From NCBI GenBank assembly GCA_030522415.1, contig CM060118.1, positions 19,862,651 to 19,926,650 on the forward strand: a stretch of DNA of 64,000 bases. The letters run 5' to 3'. Positions within the stretch are counted from its first letter, which is position 1. Each line of letters begins with the position of its first letter. Source of the DNA: Channallabes apus. Lineage: Eukaryota > Chordata > Actinopteri > Siluriformes > Clariidae. Shown here piece after piece: positions 12,761 through 25,734 of the stretch. The notes under the pieces are model-generated. The model saw only the letters and a program-made list of their open reading frames with translations. It did no database searches and was not told where the DNA came from. The position numbers and the translations under genes are program-made.

Positions 12761-13999
12761 GCGATGGAACTTAGATTGTGTCTCTAGGCCAGGCTTGGCA
12801 CACAGAGAGGAGTGAAAAATGCCTATATTCAGACAAGTAGACTGGGGCTAGCTCTGTGGCTTTGTTATTTCCATGCTTCACAGCACCAGAACTGCATGGA
12901 CTCTCTCTCTTTCTTTCTCTCTCTCGCTCCTGCTTTCCCTCTCTCTTGGTTTCCTTCATTCCTTTAATCCACACTGTAGCTGGAGCTGTCAGAAACCTCA
13001 CTACCTGTCACAGTACTGACCACTTCATCCTCTCTCACACAGCCACACAGACCTGCTGTTGTTTGACCATACGTTGACCTCGGCCCGGTTCAGGTGGGAT
13101 CCTTCAAAGAAAAATAGAAAAAAGAGGTAGAGGGATAGAGGAAGAAAGAGAGATAACAATAATGTGATAAGTCAGGTAGAGTTCATGCTGGTATACTTGT
13201 TTTAGTACCTAATATCCTTACTCGTTCTGTATATTGTAGAATAATACATTTATTCCGTCACACATTTTAAACATGTGCATGACTTGAACAGCATGTTCAT
13301 GACGCTTAATGTACACAAAAGTCCCTTTTTAAATAAGAAAGATATAGAGAAAGATGATATGAGAAGAGATAATTTGATTCAGTGAAACTACAAATAAATG
13401 CAGGATTTTCATTTTCGTGCGGATTATTAATTTTTTAAATATTTAATTTTTTTGCGCTTAATGGTTAAAAGTGTTTTAACTATGTTCTTGAGCTTTAAAT
13501 GCAGAAATTAAAAGGTTGGATTTAGTTCTAGTAGAAGTCTCTGGTGCACAGTGATTGCATAATTCCATAAGAACATGAAATTAATATTTATTAGACTTAA
13601 ACATACTTGACTTGCATTCAACAAGTTTAATAGCTGGTTCATGATTCTCAGTCCATTTGCATTTCCATTTTCACAGGTAAAATCTCTTTTTATAAATTTA
13701 CAGTTATGTCACATAAGCGGGTTTTTTTTTTTGACAAAGGTCCAAAAACAGTGATGAAGCCTTCAATATTCTACTTTAACAGTAACAGCATACTGTAGGT
13801 TCTTATCAGTGGCTCATCAGTGCATATTATGATCCTGTAAATGTTAAACATTTGTGTTTCTTTTAAATTAACCCATGCATAATCCTGCTGGAAAAATATT
13901 AATAAATATTGTGGTTCTATAGTGTTGTGTAACTAAGAAAAATGATTTAACAAGACCGTCTTTTTACTGCTATGCAATATGACAGCATTTCTAAAACTC

Positions 14000-14000
<1 letters not shown>
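12761..14000. other. no gene recognised
   Basis: A pyrimidine-rich patch (12900-12960), then AT-rich DNA without recognisable features. Confidence 0.5.

Positions 14001-14053
<53 letters not shown>
14001..14053. repeat. (GA)n microsatellite
   Basis: About 53 bp of pure GA dinucleotides. Confidence 0.98.
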
Positions 14054-14054
<1 letters not shown>

Positions 14055-15399
14055 AAAGCATATTCAAAACAGTTGCTGATGCATTTTTACAAATTAAAAG
14101 CTGTAGAAAAAGTACTCATCTAATTTTCAGACAAGAAAATGCAAAACAACAATTTGTGGATTGTTATGCTATAACATGAAGTAAAGCAGAAAGTATATGA
14201 CAACAGTAATAAAAGGCACATTGCATAAAAGCCATACTTAAAGTAATAATGTGATAACTTCGGGTGAAAAAATATAGGAAATTATTTCTGAGCCTTATAA
14301 GAGTACTTTAAAATTCAAGGTGACCCATTATTTATTACTGTTATTTCATTGTAGATGAAAAGAAAAACTCCTCTGGATGTTAATTATGTGAGCAGAAAAT
14401 TATCTAAGGACAAAGGAAGAAAAAAAAAGATTTTTTTTTGATAAAAATGTTCTTTATCTATGAATTCTAGCCTTTGTCTAGTTTGACTGAATATTCAAGA
14501 AATGAATGTCGGCAGGGGAAGAAAAGATATTAATTAAGAGTAAATTCTGCATTGACTCAGACTTGTACATAAGACAAAAGGTTAAGTAAATGCCAGGGCT
14601 GCTATGTCACTTCAAACAATGAATATTAGCTTTGGAATCATTAATGTCTGCTGAGAAAACACAGTCAAATTGGACTCTTGATTGCCAGAAAATGTGAGGC
14701 CAGGGCTGTTTCATTTCAATCTATAGCTAAATTAGCCTCCGACAGCGGGTTGAAAACACACAATTAACTGAGCTAGGTGGGGCATAGGGGAACAGGACCT
14801 CTTATGTGCTACTAGATTGAGATTGAGCTCAGCTCCTGAAACAGAATCTTCTCATTGGCTTTACAAATCAGAGCGGAGCATCTCTTGCGCTTGGTCCCGC
14901 TGCTACCCGCTACCTGTCTATAAACACTCTCGGGTTATGCAGCCAGTTAAACTAGATTAAAGGATTTTAAACAAACAACATTACATACAATGCGATCTTG
15001 TACTTCTATGTAAGACTAGTATTAATATTTATTATCTTAATTGTAATTGCTAGAAGCATTATTCTACCTGTTGATATTCTACAAAACAATGGAGATATTA
15101 TCTCTGCGATTTGGACACAGGGATGAAAATAAATCAACAAGCAAGTATGCAAATATACAAATAAATCCATGTGGTATTCAAAACCACAGTCTCTTTGTAA
15201 TGGGAAAAATGTGAAAAGCATTTGAGCAGTGCCAAGGTAACATTTCAGAGCATATGGCATTTTAATTCCTGTTTGTCTCATCTGGGTAACTCCGGCCCGC
15301 TGAATCTTCAGCTTTATCCAGGGAAATATGTGAAGAAGTGAAATACTTAAGAACAAAGGACTTCAATTTCCCCTGTAATGGGATTTTTATTCCCCGTAT
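14054..15399. other. no gene recognised
   Basis: AT-rich DNA. The part at 14700-14960 is more complex and could belong with the CNE-like stretch that follows. The minus-strand frame 15006-15356 shows no family signature. Confidence 0.45.
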
Positions 15400-15930
15400 T
15401 TTCCACAGAATTATGAAACTGCGAGTTTTTGATTCACTGATTTATTTCTTTTAGCCGCCTCTCCCCTCACTGCCTCGCTCGTACTGCCTCTTTTGCGTTC
15501 TGAGAATTAACAGACAATCAAAAAACATCTCCTTCACCTCCAAACAACTCCATCAATAAAGCACACAAATAACCCAACATTTCACTTCTGACACTCAGCA
15601 TGAGAGGACGCTGAAGATGTGCGGGATGTTCATTTTTAATCACAAGTGGGCTTTGTGCCTGTTGACAGCTAGTGAAGTATGACTAATAAGTCCGGTGTTG
15701 CTGCTTCCCCGCTGAGGTGGAATGGTGTCGCCAGACACACAGCCCTGTACATCATAATAAAATTCATTGCAGGGTGGCTAATAATCTCACTGTTTTTCAC
15801 TTTGGTGGCAATCATGGCTACTGGAACGAGCCATGATTCACCAATTAGTAGGCCATATTTCTGCAGCCCACTAGTTTAAATGGACAGTGTCAACAGATCT
15901 AGTGAAGGCAGGAGTGAATTGATTGCCCTA
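15400..15930. other. candidate conserved non-coding (enhancer-like) stretch
   Basis: A complex, low-repeat sequence with several ATTA cores and a TGACAG motif (near 15663), bordered by AT-rich spacer. No splice-bounded open frame stands out. The suggestion rests on texture only. Confidence 0.22.
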
Positions 15931-16339
15931 AGCCAAGATCAACACTTTCCTCACTGAGGTCTTACAATATTATTACAGGCGTTACCGTTATCATTTTCTG
16001 TTATAATGCATTCTGTTACATTTAACTTATGATGAAGATAGTATATGTACTTTGCTCTAATTACAATAATAACAATTATTATTAATGGAGTCCTTCGTAA
16101 AAGCACACCTCTAGGGTCCCTAGCTCAACCCAAGGAGTTACCATTCTTCTTGTATTCATTTTGGTTTCCATTTCTCCTTTATTTTCCATCATCTGGAAGA
16201 AAATTATTTTACAAATCCTAAATTATAAGTCTATAATAAAATTTTTTTTTTTAAAAACATACAGTGGTGAAGGTTTGCAGAAAATTCGCAATGACCATTT
16301 GATGTATGGGAATCTCTGCAATAGATAGAGAGTCAGGTC

Positions 16340-16513
16340 TAAATTGTCTGTAGGTGTGAATGATTGTCTGAATGTGTTTATGCATGGTGCATCGTGATAA
16401 GCCAAAGTCCAATCCATGGTGTATTCCTGCCGTACACTCAGCGTCCTCTGGATAGGCTCGGGGTGTCTTTAGGATAAAGCGTTCCTGGAAAATCAATGAA
16501 TGAATGAATGAAC
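16340..16513 (+). mobile_element. decayed SINE 3' part with (GAAT)n tail
   Basis: Shows the order AATTGTCTGTAGGTGTGAATG, then GTGTATTCCTGCC, then CTCTGGATAGGCTC, then GGATAAAGCG, and ends in TGAATGAATGAATGAA. This mirrors the 3' half of the SINE at 32190-32534, including its GAATG tail. The tRNA-like head is missing or unrecognisable. Confidence 0.6.
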
Positions 16514-18238
16514 GTGACCTTTGTGGATGACACAGTATAAGCTACAAACAGCCCTAATATTCTGGATGATATTTAATGTGGATTGTAGTCATGTGGTTTA
16601 ATACAACAGAAGATAATGACGGTTTAATGGGATGGACATAGGAAGAGAAAGTGCCCATGGAATCATCAGGCACCTTGAAATGGGTGATGGGAAGTTGAGC
16701 ATTGTGTCCTCGTTACAGAGAGCTCACGCACTGGCAGTGCCCCCTGCTGCTTTCACATGCTGCATGGCCCCCACATATCCACCCCCCTCCTTTACACAGT
16801 AACACACACACACAATAGGATATGACACCAACCCTCTGCTACAGTTTAAAGACTGCAGAGAAAAAAAAAACAGGGAGAGAGAGAGGGAGAGGGAGGACAC
16901 ATGCTGGTAGCGCAATCCAGTTTTATGATTATGAGGAAACAGACTAAATTCCTCAAGAACCCAGCCTACTGTTGTGTAGACTATCTCTGCTGGCTACCTA
17001 TAGGGAAAACCCACCACTGTTTAACTGTTTAGTAAAACAAACAGAAGGCAGAATATTGTTTATTCTGCCTGTGCTTGCATTACATGGCAGCATCAATTAC
17101 AGTATTTTGGCTATTACTGCCAGTATTGTCTGCCTCCAATGTGACAGCTGTTCTCAGTTTTGCTTTAAATGCTCGCAGGTTAAATACTGTGTTTTGGATA
17201 ATGGGAGCGATGTGAAAATGGAAACCTCTTGGGATTCTCAGTGCTGTCGGGCATTCTCAGAGCCTGCCTGGAAATAATGCAGGAGGAAGAAACCTTCAAA
17301 GCGTGAAAAAAATACATAAATAATAATAATAATGATGATGATAATAATAATAATAATAATAATACATATATATCGGACAGAAGAGTTGACCTCTGCTCTC
17401 TACAGAACACACGCATCTCTGATCGGCCTAGAAAAAACAAGGCCCTAATCCTCAGACAAATAACAAAGCACACTTTGCAGCTGCCATGCACAACTATCAG
17501 CTCAGAGGCCTGAGAAAGTCCCAAGACAATGCCTCCTGTATCAGCCCCAGGACAAATATCTAGACAGCAATATTTTCTGCTTCAGTGCTTGCACTGCACG
17601 CAACTCCTGAGTGAGAGAGAGAAGGAGAGAGTGAGCTAGAGAGAGAGGGAGAGAGAGAGAGATGAGAGTGTTTGCTGAGTGACTATTTTAATTTAGTACC
17701 TGATGTAAATCTAAATGAAGTGACATCAGGGCATGAGATGGACACAACCCAATCACAAGCCCTATCTTCCATATGCCCTCGGAGTGAGTAACCTTAGCAA
17801 CACTACAGACAGCATGGATTTTAAAGCCGCAAATTTATTTGCATCGCTTTATCATATGAGGCTTTGTGAAAGGATATGCTGCTTCTGTTGGGTCTTGCTG
17901 ACACATTCTGAGACAAAGGATTTTTTAATTGGAAAAAAGAAAAGCAATTAGGGAAAATTTTGATATACTTAATATTTAATAAAATAAAATAAAAAACTTA
18001 TTAAATGGACCAGCTCAGTGAAAATATCCTTAAAAAGAAGTTCTTATTTCTATTTTATTTCATTTCAATAATTTATTACTGATTGACAACAACTACCCAA
18101 AGTAACCAAATCAACAAATAAAATTCAGTCAATATTATTTGTTGTTAGAGGGCCTTTTTTAAGTTATGAGCAAAAAAACTGGATAACCAGGTCCTTAAGT
18201 AAATTACAAAAAAAATACATAAGTTGTTTATACAACAT

Positions 18239-18241
<3 letters not shown>
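16514..18241. other. no gene recognised; short simple repeats
   Basis: Contains (TAA/TGA)n at 17321-17363 and GA-rich DNA at 17613-17662. The 101-codon plus-strand frame at 16972-17277 has no domain I recognise. Confidence 0.5.
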
Positions 18242-18332
<91 letters not shown>

Positions 18333-18347
18333 TTATTATTATTATTA
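18242..18347. repeat. (AT)n microsatellite followed by (ATT)n
   Basis: About 87 bp of uninterrupted AT dinucleotides run straight into an ATT repeat. It is self-complementary and therefore able to form hairpins or cruciforms. Confidence 0.98.
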
Positions 18348-18478
18348 GTATTATTAGCATTTAGGTTAGCTATGATATTTGTTTATCTATGAAAATATCT
18401 AAAGCATTAAACCTATATGAAAACTAACTAAAACCACTGGAAAGGTGGAAGTAGGCCAGACCTTAGCCGTGTGTTAAT

Positions 18479-18511
<33 letters not shown>
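18479..18511. repeat. (GA)n microsatellite
   Basis: GA dinucleotides with one GCGA interruption. Confidence 0.95.
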
Positions 18512-18512
<1 letters not shown>

Positions 18513-20517
18513 CTGAGGGCTGAGGGCAGGATGGGTGTAGAAACCTATGTCGAGTGCCAGCCATGCCCAGCCTCAGCCCCCTGGCTCTGGCCTAACTAGC
18601 CATCCATCACTGGCATGCAGGTCTGCAGTCCGGCTCTACAGGAGGGAGGGAGTGCATGCTGACTGCCAGCAGGCCCATCCAGGCGTTTCCACAGCTCCAC
18701 TAACACATGAGAACAAAGCACTGCTGCAGGACTTGACCTGTGTGTCTGGCCTTCGCAACCCTACAGCAGAACGCACTCAACACTGTTGTTATTTACACTG
18801 AATACAATGTTTAATCAAATTCCTTTTTGTCATTAATAACACCCATGATACATTGTAAATAAACTCCCAGAAAGCTGAAATTTAGCACCCGGTCTGTTAC
18901 ACCTGCATTCCCGTGTTTACTGTAAGGCTCCTCAGGGGAGAAAGAAATCCCTGAAGCATAATGTTTTGATGAATCTAGAGAGAGATCTAGCACAAAGAAT
19001 TACAAATGGGTATGGGTTTCTAAGTGTGTGTGTGTGCACATGTTTATGTGTGTATGAAGCAGCAAAAGCATGGAGGAAAGAGCAGGGGGAAGGAGAAGAT
19101 CTTCCACCATATGGCAGGGACTAGGATTCTCTAGTCTGCATTCCCTCTGAAACAGGCCAAAACCACTGGAGCATGCTTCACATGCTTGCCCCCACCCTTT
19201 CTCATCCCCACTGCTAATTGCATGTTGTTTTTGTCAATCAAAGCGTACAGTTTTCTCTTTATACTCCTCTTTTGTTCATCCCTTGTCTACAATTTCTTAT
19301 TCTTTATTTGCAATAAATGATTTTAGGCAAAGCATCTTGTCTACAGTACACTGAAAATAATTATGATGAAATTCTTCCTACTCGATGTATTGTAGAACTG
19401 TAATTTGTCTTCTTTAGAATCTTAAGTGATTTGCTTTTGGATGCATTTTATATATTGGATATATAAATAAAATAAGCTGTGAGGAGGATGTGAAAACAAA
19501 TTAGCCAGCAATCTGAAGTCAAGTTCAGGAGCACCAACGTAAGTGTATCTTGTGCTTGTCTCTCATGTGAAGTATAATATATAGATTTCTTTTTCTCTAT
19601 CACAAGCCTGCAAAGAGATCTAACCATGTACATGTAAATGAAAATATTAAAATCTAAACAGAAATCTAAAAATGAACTGAGAACTGTATCTCTATTTCTG
19701 CATCAAAAATCCTGAAGCACATTTTTTATTTTAATGAGCCTATATTATATTAAGTAAGGTATTATATTATTTTTCCCCCCACTTTGTTTGACAATACCCC
19801 CAATTTGGGAGGACAGATGTACAATTTTAATTACCGTGTCTAACTACTAGCCACATAGCATTAGAGAGCAGCTCAAGAAGAGAATGCAAACAACAGTGAT
19901 CTATGTCTACATTACCAGGGAGCAAGTGGTACATGAGCGGTGGAGAGAGGAACCTTGTTATCCATCTCAGCCTGGTGTCTCAACTACATTATTTACAATT
20001 TAATATCACAATTTTATTACACTTTTTTAGGTGAACTGGTATAATGATAGAAATCAAATATTATGTATTGCCAACGTTCACTTCATCATCATGTGTATGT
20101 GTGTGTGTGTTCTGTGGACGTGCTTTGGGACTGGATCTAAATAGTTGAGTTTTGCATTGCAGTCATCTTCTTTTAATACACAGGCAGCAATCTACAAACA
20201 TGGCCTATCTTCTCAAAAAGAACGTGTGTACAAAAACTCAATACCGTCTCCCTCACACCCTTAATAGTACTTAAAAAGAAGGTTCATGAATATCTGTAAA
20301 CACGCTCATATCAAAACTATGCTTAGTATGCGGAGAAATCAATTTTGCCACCTTCTGAAGCACCACTTCAGTGTGTCTTTCGAAACACAGAATGCAGATC
20401 CTGATCTCTAAATGTCAAAGTGTAATACCACGTAGCTCAACTAAAGAGCTCCATAAATGTACATTTTACTGCCCACAGTACATGGATTAGTAGCCGACAT
20501 ACAGTAATAAAGGATAT
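18512..20517. other. no gene recognised
   Basis: Mostly AT-rich DNA. A short (TG)n lies near 20095-20110. No coding or repeat family recognised. Confidence 0.5.
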
Positions 20518-21065
20518 GGGCCCGGTTTCTCGATAACGCACACTATTCGCGCGCTAAGAAGACTCTTAAGATATATCTTACGTTAAGTGATAACTTTTCT
20601 AAGTGTATTTCTCGAACTGTCTCTTAGGAGTCTTCTTAAGTCGCTGCCTCTTACGTCCGACGTTACGCGGCGCTGTCTACAGTGAAGGTCCTGAATTAGC
20701 GGACATCGGTGGCTCAGGAATCGATTTTTCACTCCTTTTGCATGACAGTGTTAAGAAAGACGGCACTTTCTATGCAAATTAAACATTGCACTAAATTCTT
20801 TTAATAGCGTTTATTTCGACATGTGTTAACTTAACAATAACATGCCATAATAGACAAATATATAAATTAATATTAATTAATATAATAATATATAATATTT
20901 TCATGTAACATGTGGCCGTGAAACGAACCGGGTATACAATCATAGTTGATGGACAAACAGCTGATACACTCTTCACCAGCTTCAGAAACAATGTGAAGTG
21001 TCAGTTGTTGGGGTTGTAGCGCACTTATGGAATGAATACGATGAGATGACAGAGTGGAGGTTTAA

Positions 21066-21658
21066 TACCCCTATCTCACACGCGGGGCCGTAAGTGCGGT
21101 TCATTATGATTCGGCGCGAGTTTTGGTGCTGTTATTACGTTTCCATTTTACCACGCAAAAAAAATAAACATGTGGAAGCTCGCGGACCTTGTAGATCTTC
21201 GCGGACGTCGGGCGCCGGTCACTCGAGGCGGATCACGGTGTCTAATACCCCTCTCTCACCTGTGTGGTGCCTAATACCCCTCTCTCACCTGTGTGGTGCC
21301 TAATACCCCTCTCTCACCTGTGTGGTGCCTAATACCCCTCTCTCACCTGTGTGGTGCCTAATACCCCTCTCTCACCTGTGTGGCCGGACTCATCTCCGTG
21401 AGCTGCCGCGATTGCCCACCACGTTCCTTTAACATTCCGCGAAGTTCTACAAAGTCTGCAAGCTTCCGCGAGGACCAGCAAAAAATTAAACGTTGAATTT
21501 TTCACGCGGAAACATGGAAACGTAATCACAGCGCAAAAACTCGGGGTGAATCATGATCAAGCCTGCGGCCACAGCGCGAGACCGTGCAGGTGAGATAGGG
21601 GTATAACACACCGCATCTCACACCGAGTCACACCGCATAAGTGAATACTGTAGGGGTA
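21066..21658. mobile_element. nested CpG-rich element flanked by TTAA
   Basis: Direct TTAA copies (21062-21065, 21659-21662) bracket ends that read TACCCCTA and TAGGGGTA. Diverged inverted repeats continue inward: GATTACGTTTCC-type segments, AAGCTCGCGGACCTTGTAGA against AAGCTTGCAGACTTTGTAGA, and others. TTAA targeting and C-rich ends recall piggyBac-like elements, but no transposase is present, so this class is only a suggestion. It is strikingly GC- and CpG-rich compared with the AT-rich surroundings. Confidence 0.55.
21242..21386. repeat. minisatellite, five copies of a 29-bp unit
   Basis: Head-to-tail repeats of CTAATACCCCTCTCTCACC plus TGTGTGGTGC. The units at 21242, 21271, 21300, 21329 and 21358 are identical until the last three bases of copy five. 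The unit resembles the element's own terminus, so it probably arose by slippage from terminal DNA. Confidence 0.95.
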
Positions 21659-22487
21659 TTAAACATTACAATCACCCAGAAACATGAATGGATGCGGGGT
21701 TTGAAACTCCAATGGTGATTTTCTCATAATCAAATTTCATAAAAATAAAACGTGTCAAAAGAAAAACCCATAAAGTTATGGATAATGGCTAATGATGAAT
21801 GAAACATATTTTAAACAAAAAGCAGCGAGCAGCTGGACATCGGGACGGGGAGTGTAAGTACGACGCACGCGCAGGTCTGAGCAGCTCAAGAAGCTCCATA
21901 ATCTGTTGCCCTGGAAGGCAAAACTTTTATTTTATATATTTTTTAATAACGGCCACGGGGAAAATATGAAAAGGGCTGAACTTTTGTCTAAAGGAAACAT
22001 GTACATGACCCACACGGCTCCATGGACCGCGCCGTCTTCAGTTTAACACACCACGCTGTATCGCTGCCTAATTGTTCACCACCTGTTTAATATTAATTGT
22101 GATTGGCAATTTTAATGCGTTAGTCACATTATGAAATAGGCTAATTAAAAGTCACTCTATTAGTTCTGATATCAAATAAAATAATATTCTTAAACAGGTC
22201 TACAGTATATTCCATCATTAATACGACTTTGATAACGTGCCATAATGTGTTTACATACACCGCTGATTTATAAAAACTGCTGCTCAGTGGCGGCGACTAG
22301 TGTCTTGAGCTGAAACTACGCTAAGTATGAGTTAAGGTTGGTCCAGACCAACCTTACGAACGTCTGACGTAGCTAAGAGATACTTAGCGTAAGAACGTTT
22401 CGGGAAATGCGCCATTAAGTTAAGAGAGAGGTTAAGGTACGACTTAAGAACTACTTAGAGATAAGAAGCTTTCGAGAAACCGGGCCC

Positions 22488-25440
22488 TGATCGTTACTAT
22501 GATATCTTTAACTGGTAATGTTATAATATCAGATTAATTTTAATATTCATTTTCGCTTTAAGAAATTGTTAAGTCAAAGTTCAGAAATGCAGTTCAGATA
22601 TGACCCAGATGTCTAAATGTCAACACACTATTGTTGTATTTAATCGTAGTTGCATATTTTCATTTCAATTCAGTACATCCGTAACTCTCTATGTATATGT
22701 AACCTATGGTGACCTTTTGCATAATGGGTTTTTCCTTTTCCTATTTCCCATTTACAGCAAGGTCTAGCCTTAAGTATTGATGGTGAGCAAAAGTGTTAAT
22801 CTAAATAATCAATAATATATATATTTTTAAATCAGCTGATTTTAATCCTTAAGTATTATTTGTTTAAAAATGAAGAACAAAGGTTACACATGAAAGCAAA
22901 AGGAAATTATCCCAAAGGAGATTCAGTGTCAAAGCCTGCACAAGTTTTGCCTGGAGCTTGAGTATATGCAAACTGTTCTGAGGTCAGTAAACCTTTGCTC
23001 CCCAGCATATGTGTATGTTAGAATGTACCGTACATGCGGATGGTTCTGATTAGAGGTCAGTTGTTTCAGTCATCTGTGAAGCAAATGGCAGGGATCAGAC
23101 ACACAGCTGTCCTCTCTGACACATAGAGCAATTGGTAATGTGTGCTGGCAGCCTCTAGCAGATCAGCCTACACACCTCACACAAATTAGGAGCTATTTAT
23201 CTAAAGCACTCTGCACTCAATGGAAATGATTACCAAGACGGTCAAAACCTATTTAGCCCGACTGAATGGCACATCTTCATTAAAGCGGGGAAGAAAATGA
23301 AATTATATATTGTATTTCAAGGACTGTATCAAAACACCAGCAGATTAAAACGCATGTCACATGTATTCAGCCATTTGTGATATTTTTATTGTAAAGCGTT
23401 ATTCCTCTTCAGGCACTCATTGAATGTAACATATAAACTGTCTTTCAGGAGAACTGAGTGAGCAGAAATGAATATGTGTTTAACTCACTTTTTAGCTAAA
23501 GAGTCCTGCTAACTTCACAGCAAATAGTGCAAAAAAAAGGACACACTGTTATTGAAGAAACTTCAAGGGTTCCTTGAAGTAATTCTTTTTTATTCTTTCT
23601 TTAAACATGATCAAAGGGAAGGATTAAAAGCAATTATGGAGTTGAAGCCATTTTCGAACCATTTTGGATCTGAAAGAAAGAAGAAAAATAGTAATGAAAT
23701 GAATAGATAAAGCCACAAACAAATAAATAGAGTACAAACACAAGGGAGCCTTAATGATCATAAAAAGATTTTTTTTTATTTTCCCTTGAATTTTCCACTC
23801 CGCATTTCATCTATCCGTTAACAGATTCAATTAAAGACTTCTTAGTAAAGGCTGAACGTCTTACTAGATCTGCTCCTCCAGCAAGGTTTGGGGTGGAGGA
23901 GGGACATAATTAGCTGAGAGAGATGAACAATTATCTTATTTAAATTTGCCAGACTTATGTTGTTTGAGGCCTCCATCTGCACTTAAGCGCATGGAAGCTG
24001 AGCACTTTTTTTTTTTGTCTCTCAGTTGGCTTCTCTCTCTTTCTCACATAGGCACCGGGCACATAGGCACCTGGTCTCTTCATTTGTGAGAGCTCTGCTC
24101 ATCCAAGCACCACAAACCCACACTCTCTGTACTGAACGCTCTACTGAGATTACGAACCTAATACGACCTAGAATTATCTATTGGTAGAGACAAATTACAA
24201 ACTTCATAACCTTTTTATTAGTTCTCTACTTCCTAAAGTTCTCATTTAAATGACAAGAATCAATGCAAGTCCTTATACAGTATGTTTCTTAAATGGCCTA
24301 TATGGTAAAATTCTCATTTCCCCCCCATTTAGTACTGCATTGAAATTATGTGTTGTTTAATGCACTCAAAACAGACTTGATCATTGTTACACCGCTACTT
24401 TATATAACCAACCTTTTTTTTCCTCATTGACCTTTACTCTGACCTAGTCTGGTTTTATAATAAAGTACTGTGTACATTGTAAAAGTCATTATTATGTTTA
24501 AATAGTACAAAAACATCAGTGTTCTACCATAAAATCAAATGTTAAAGAAAACTATTTGTATATTAGAAAAGAAAGCAGCACATTGACCATTTTTCAGGGG
24601 GAAAAATCTGCAGGATTTTGCTTGCAAAAAAAAGAAAAGGGGTCCTTAAAGCATTGCCACACCAAATACTGTTTGATTAAATACTGTTTACTGGGCCTTT
24701 TTTTCTTTTCTATTTTTGGTAGACATTGTTGCTCTACAGCATTTATTTACATATGCCTAAGACCTTTGCACAGCACTGTCTATAAAGTACAACATACAGT
24801 ATATGAAATTTCCTATCAGGACAGGATAAAGAAAAATAACTTAATTGTCATGAGCAAAAGTTTATCTTTGAGTCTGAGGCCCGCTATCAAGAATGCTGAT
24901 GGAACACAACAGCCGTTCACAAAAATTACAAAAGTAACGGAATGGACAGAATGACAGTTATTGGCATGTGCAACTGCTGCTAACTGCATCACGTCTGCTG
25001 AAATGTGGATCATATAGTGCTAAGCTGCCACACAACACAGGCTACAACACCTAGCTCCATCTGCCCGCTGTCACCAGCATGGACCATCAGTCAGTCCACA
25101 TAATGCTACCTCTGCAAAAGGAGGAAGACGCTAAGCTCAATTTAACAACATTTCAGTGTCAGGACTGTGCATTCATTGAAAAATGTAGGTGACACATGTG
25201 ACAGTAGATTCTGATGATATAAATAACTCCAGGAAATTCAAATTGAGCAAGGAAACTTCCCATGATTGGTCAGAACATGAGTCGAATTACATGGTGAACT
25301 GGAGAAGGAACTCCAACATAGATCCGAAGATTTATTTAATCAGTGGCTTATCTTTATAAAAACATATAGAAGAGTGGATTGGTGACATTATTATCCTAAA
25401 ACACTTCTATCACACTATCAAACCCTGATTCAGCAACACA
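22488..25440. other. no gene recognised
   Basis: AT-rich DNA with short homopolymers. The 132-codon plus-strand frame at 24556-24954 shows no domain and lies in low-complexity sequence. Confidence 0.5.
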
Positions 25441-25492
25441 AAAACAACAACAACAACACACACACACACACACACACACTCACACACACACA
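25441..25492. repeat. (CAA)n and (CA)n microsatellite
   Basis: A short CAA repeat passes into CA dinucleotides with one CT interruption. Confidence 0.96.
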
Positions 25493-25734
25493 ATACATAT
25501 CATCTCAAAAAGATCTCAGCCAGGCAAACCTCCAGAGATTTCCAGCTGTAGAAGAGCATTATCAGCATCCTCTCTGGTAAGTCTGGTGGTATCACATGTA
25601 GGAGTAACCAAAGACAGGATGCAAGCATGAAATAAATTTGGGTCAATCATGCAATCATAGTCAGAGTCCACAGTATAAATAAAAAAAAAAACATGGAAAA
25701 ATACTTAAATTTCTAGAAACCTTGAGGATTGGAC

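Larger units (their letters stand above)
20518..22487. mobile_element. DNA transposon-like element with GGGCCCGG termini (class unresolved)
   Basis: The block opens with GGGCCCGGTTTCTCGA and closes with its exact reverse complement, a 16-bp perfect terminal inverted repeat. Both subterminal regions are rich in CTTAAG, TTACG and CTAAG motifs. No transposase is visible, so it is non-autonomous. The flanks (…ATAT and TGAT…) show no clear target duplication, so I cannot assign a superfamily. A TTAA-flanked second element sits inside it (21066-21658), and a 10-bp-arm palindrome lies at 22334-22355. Confidence 0.7.

Noticed and set aside
15006..15356. 116-codon minus-strand open frame
   Set aside because: No domain or conserved motif seen; AT-rich codon content typical of chance frames.
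21242..21386. CRISPR-like array of 29-bp repeats
   Set aside because: Repeats are directly head to tail with no spacers, and the genome is eukaryotic; it is a minisatellite.
20518..22487. assignment to Harbinger or a named superfamily
   Set aside because: Neither target duplication nor transposase can be seen, so naming it would be guesswork.
22745..22805. second copy of the 1647-2116 element
   Set aside because: Only a short GGTGAGCAAAAGTGTTAATC resemblance; no opposite end or TA pair found.
24556..24954. 132-codon plus-strand open frame
   Set aside because: No family resemblance; low-complexity lysine- and phenylalanine-rich stretches.
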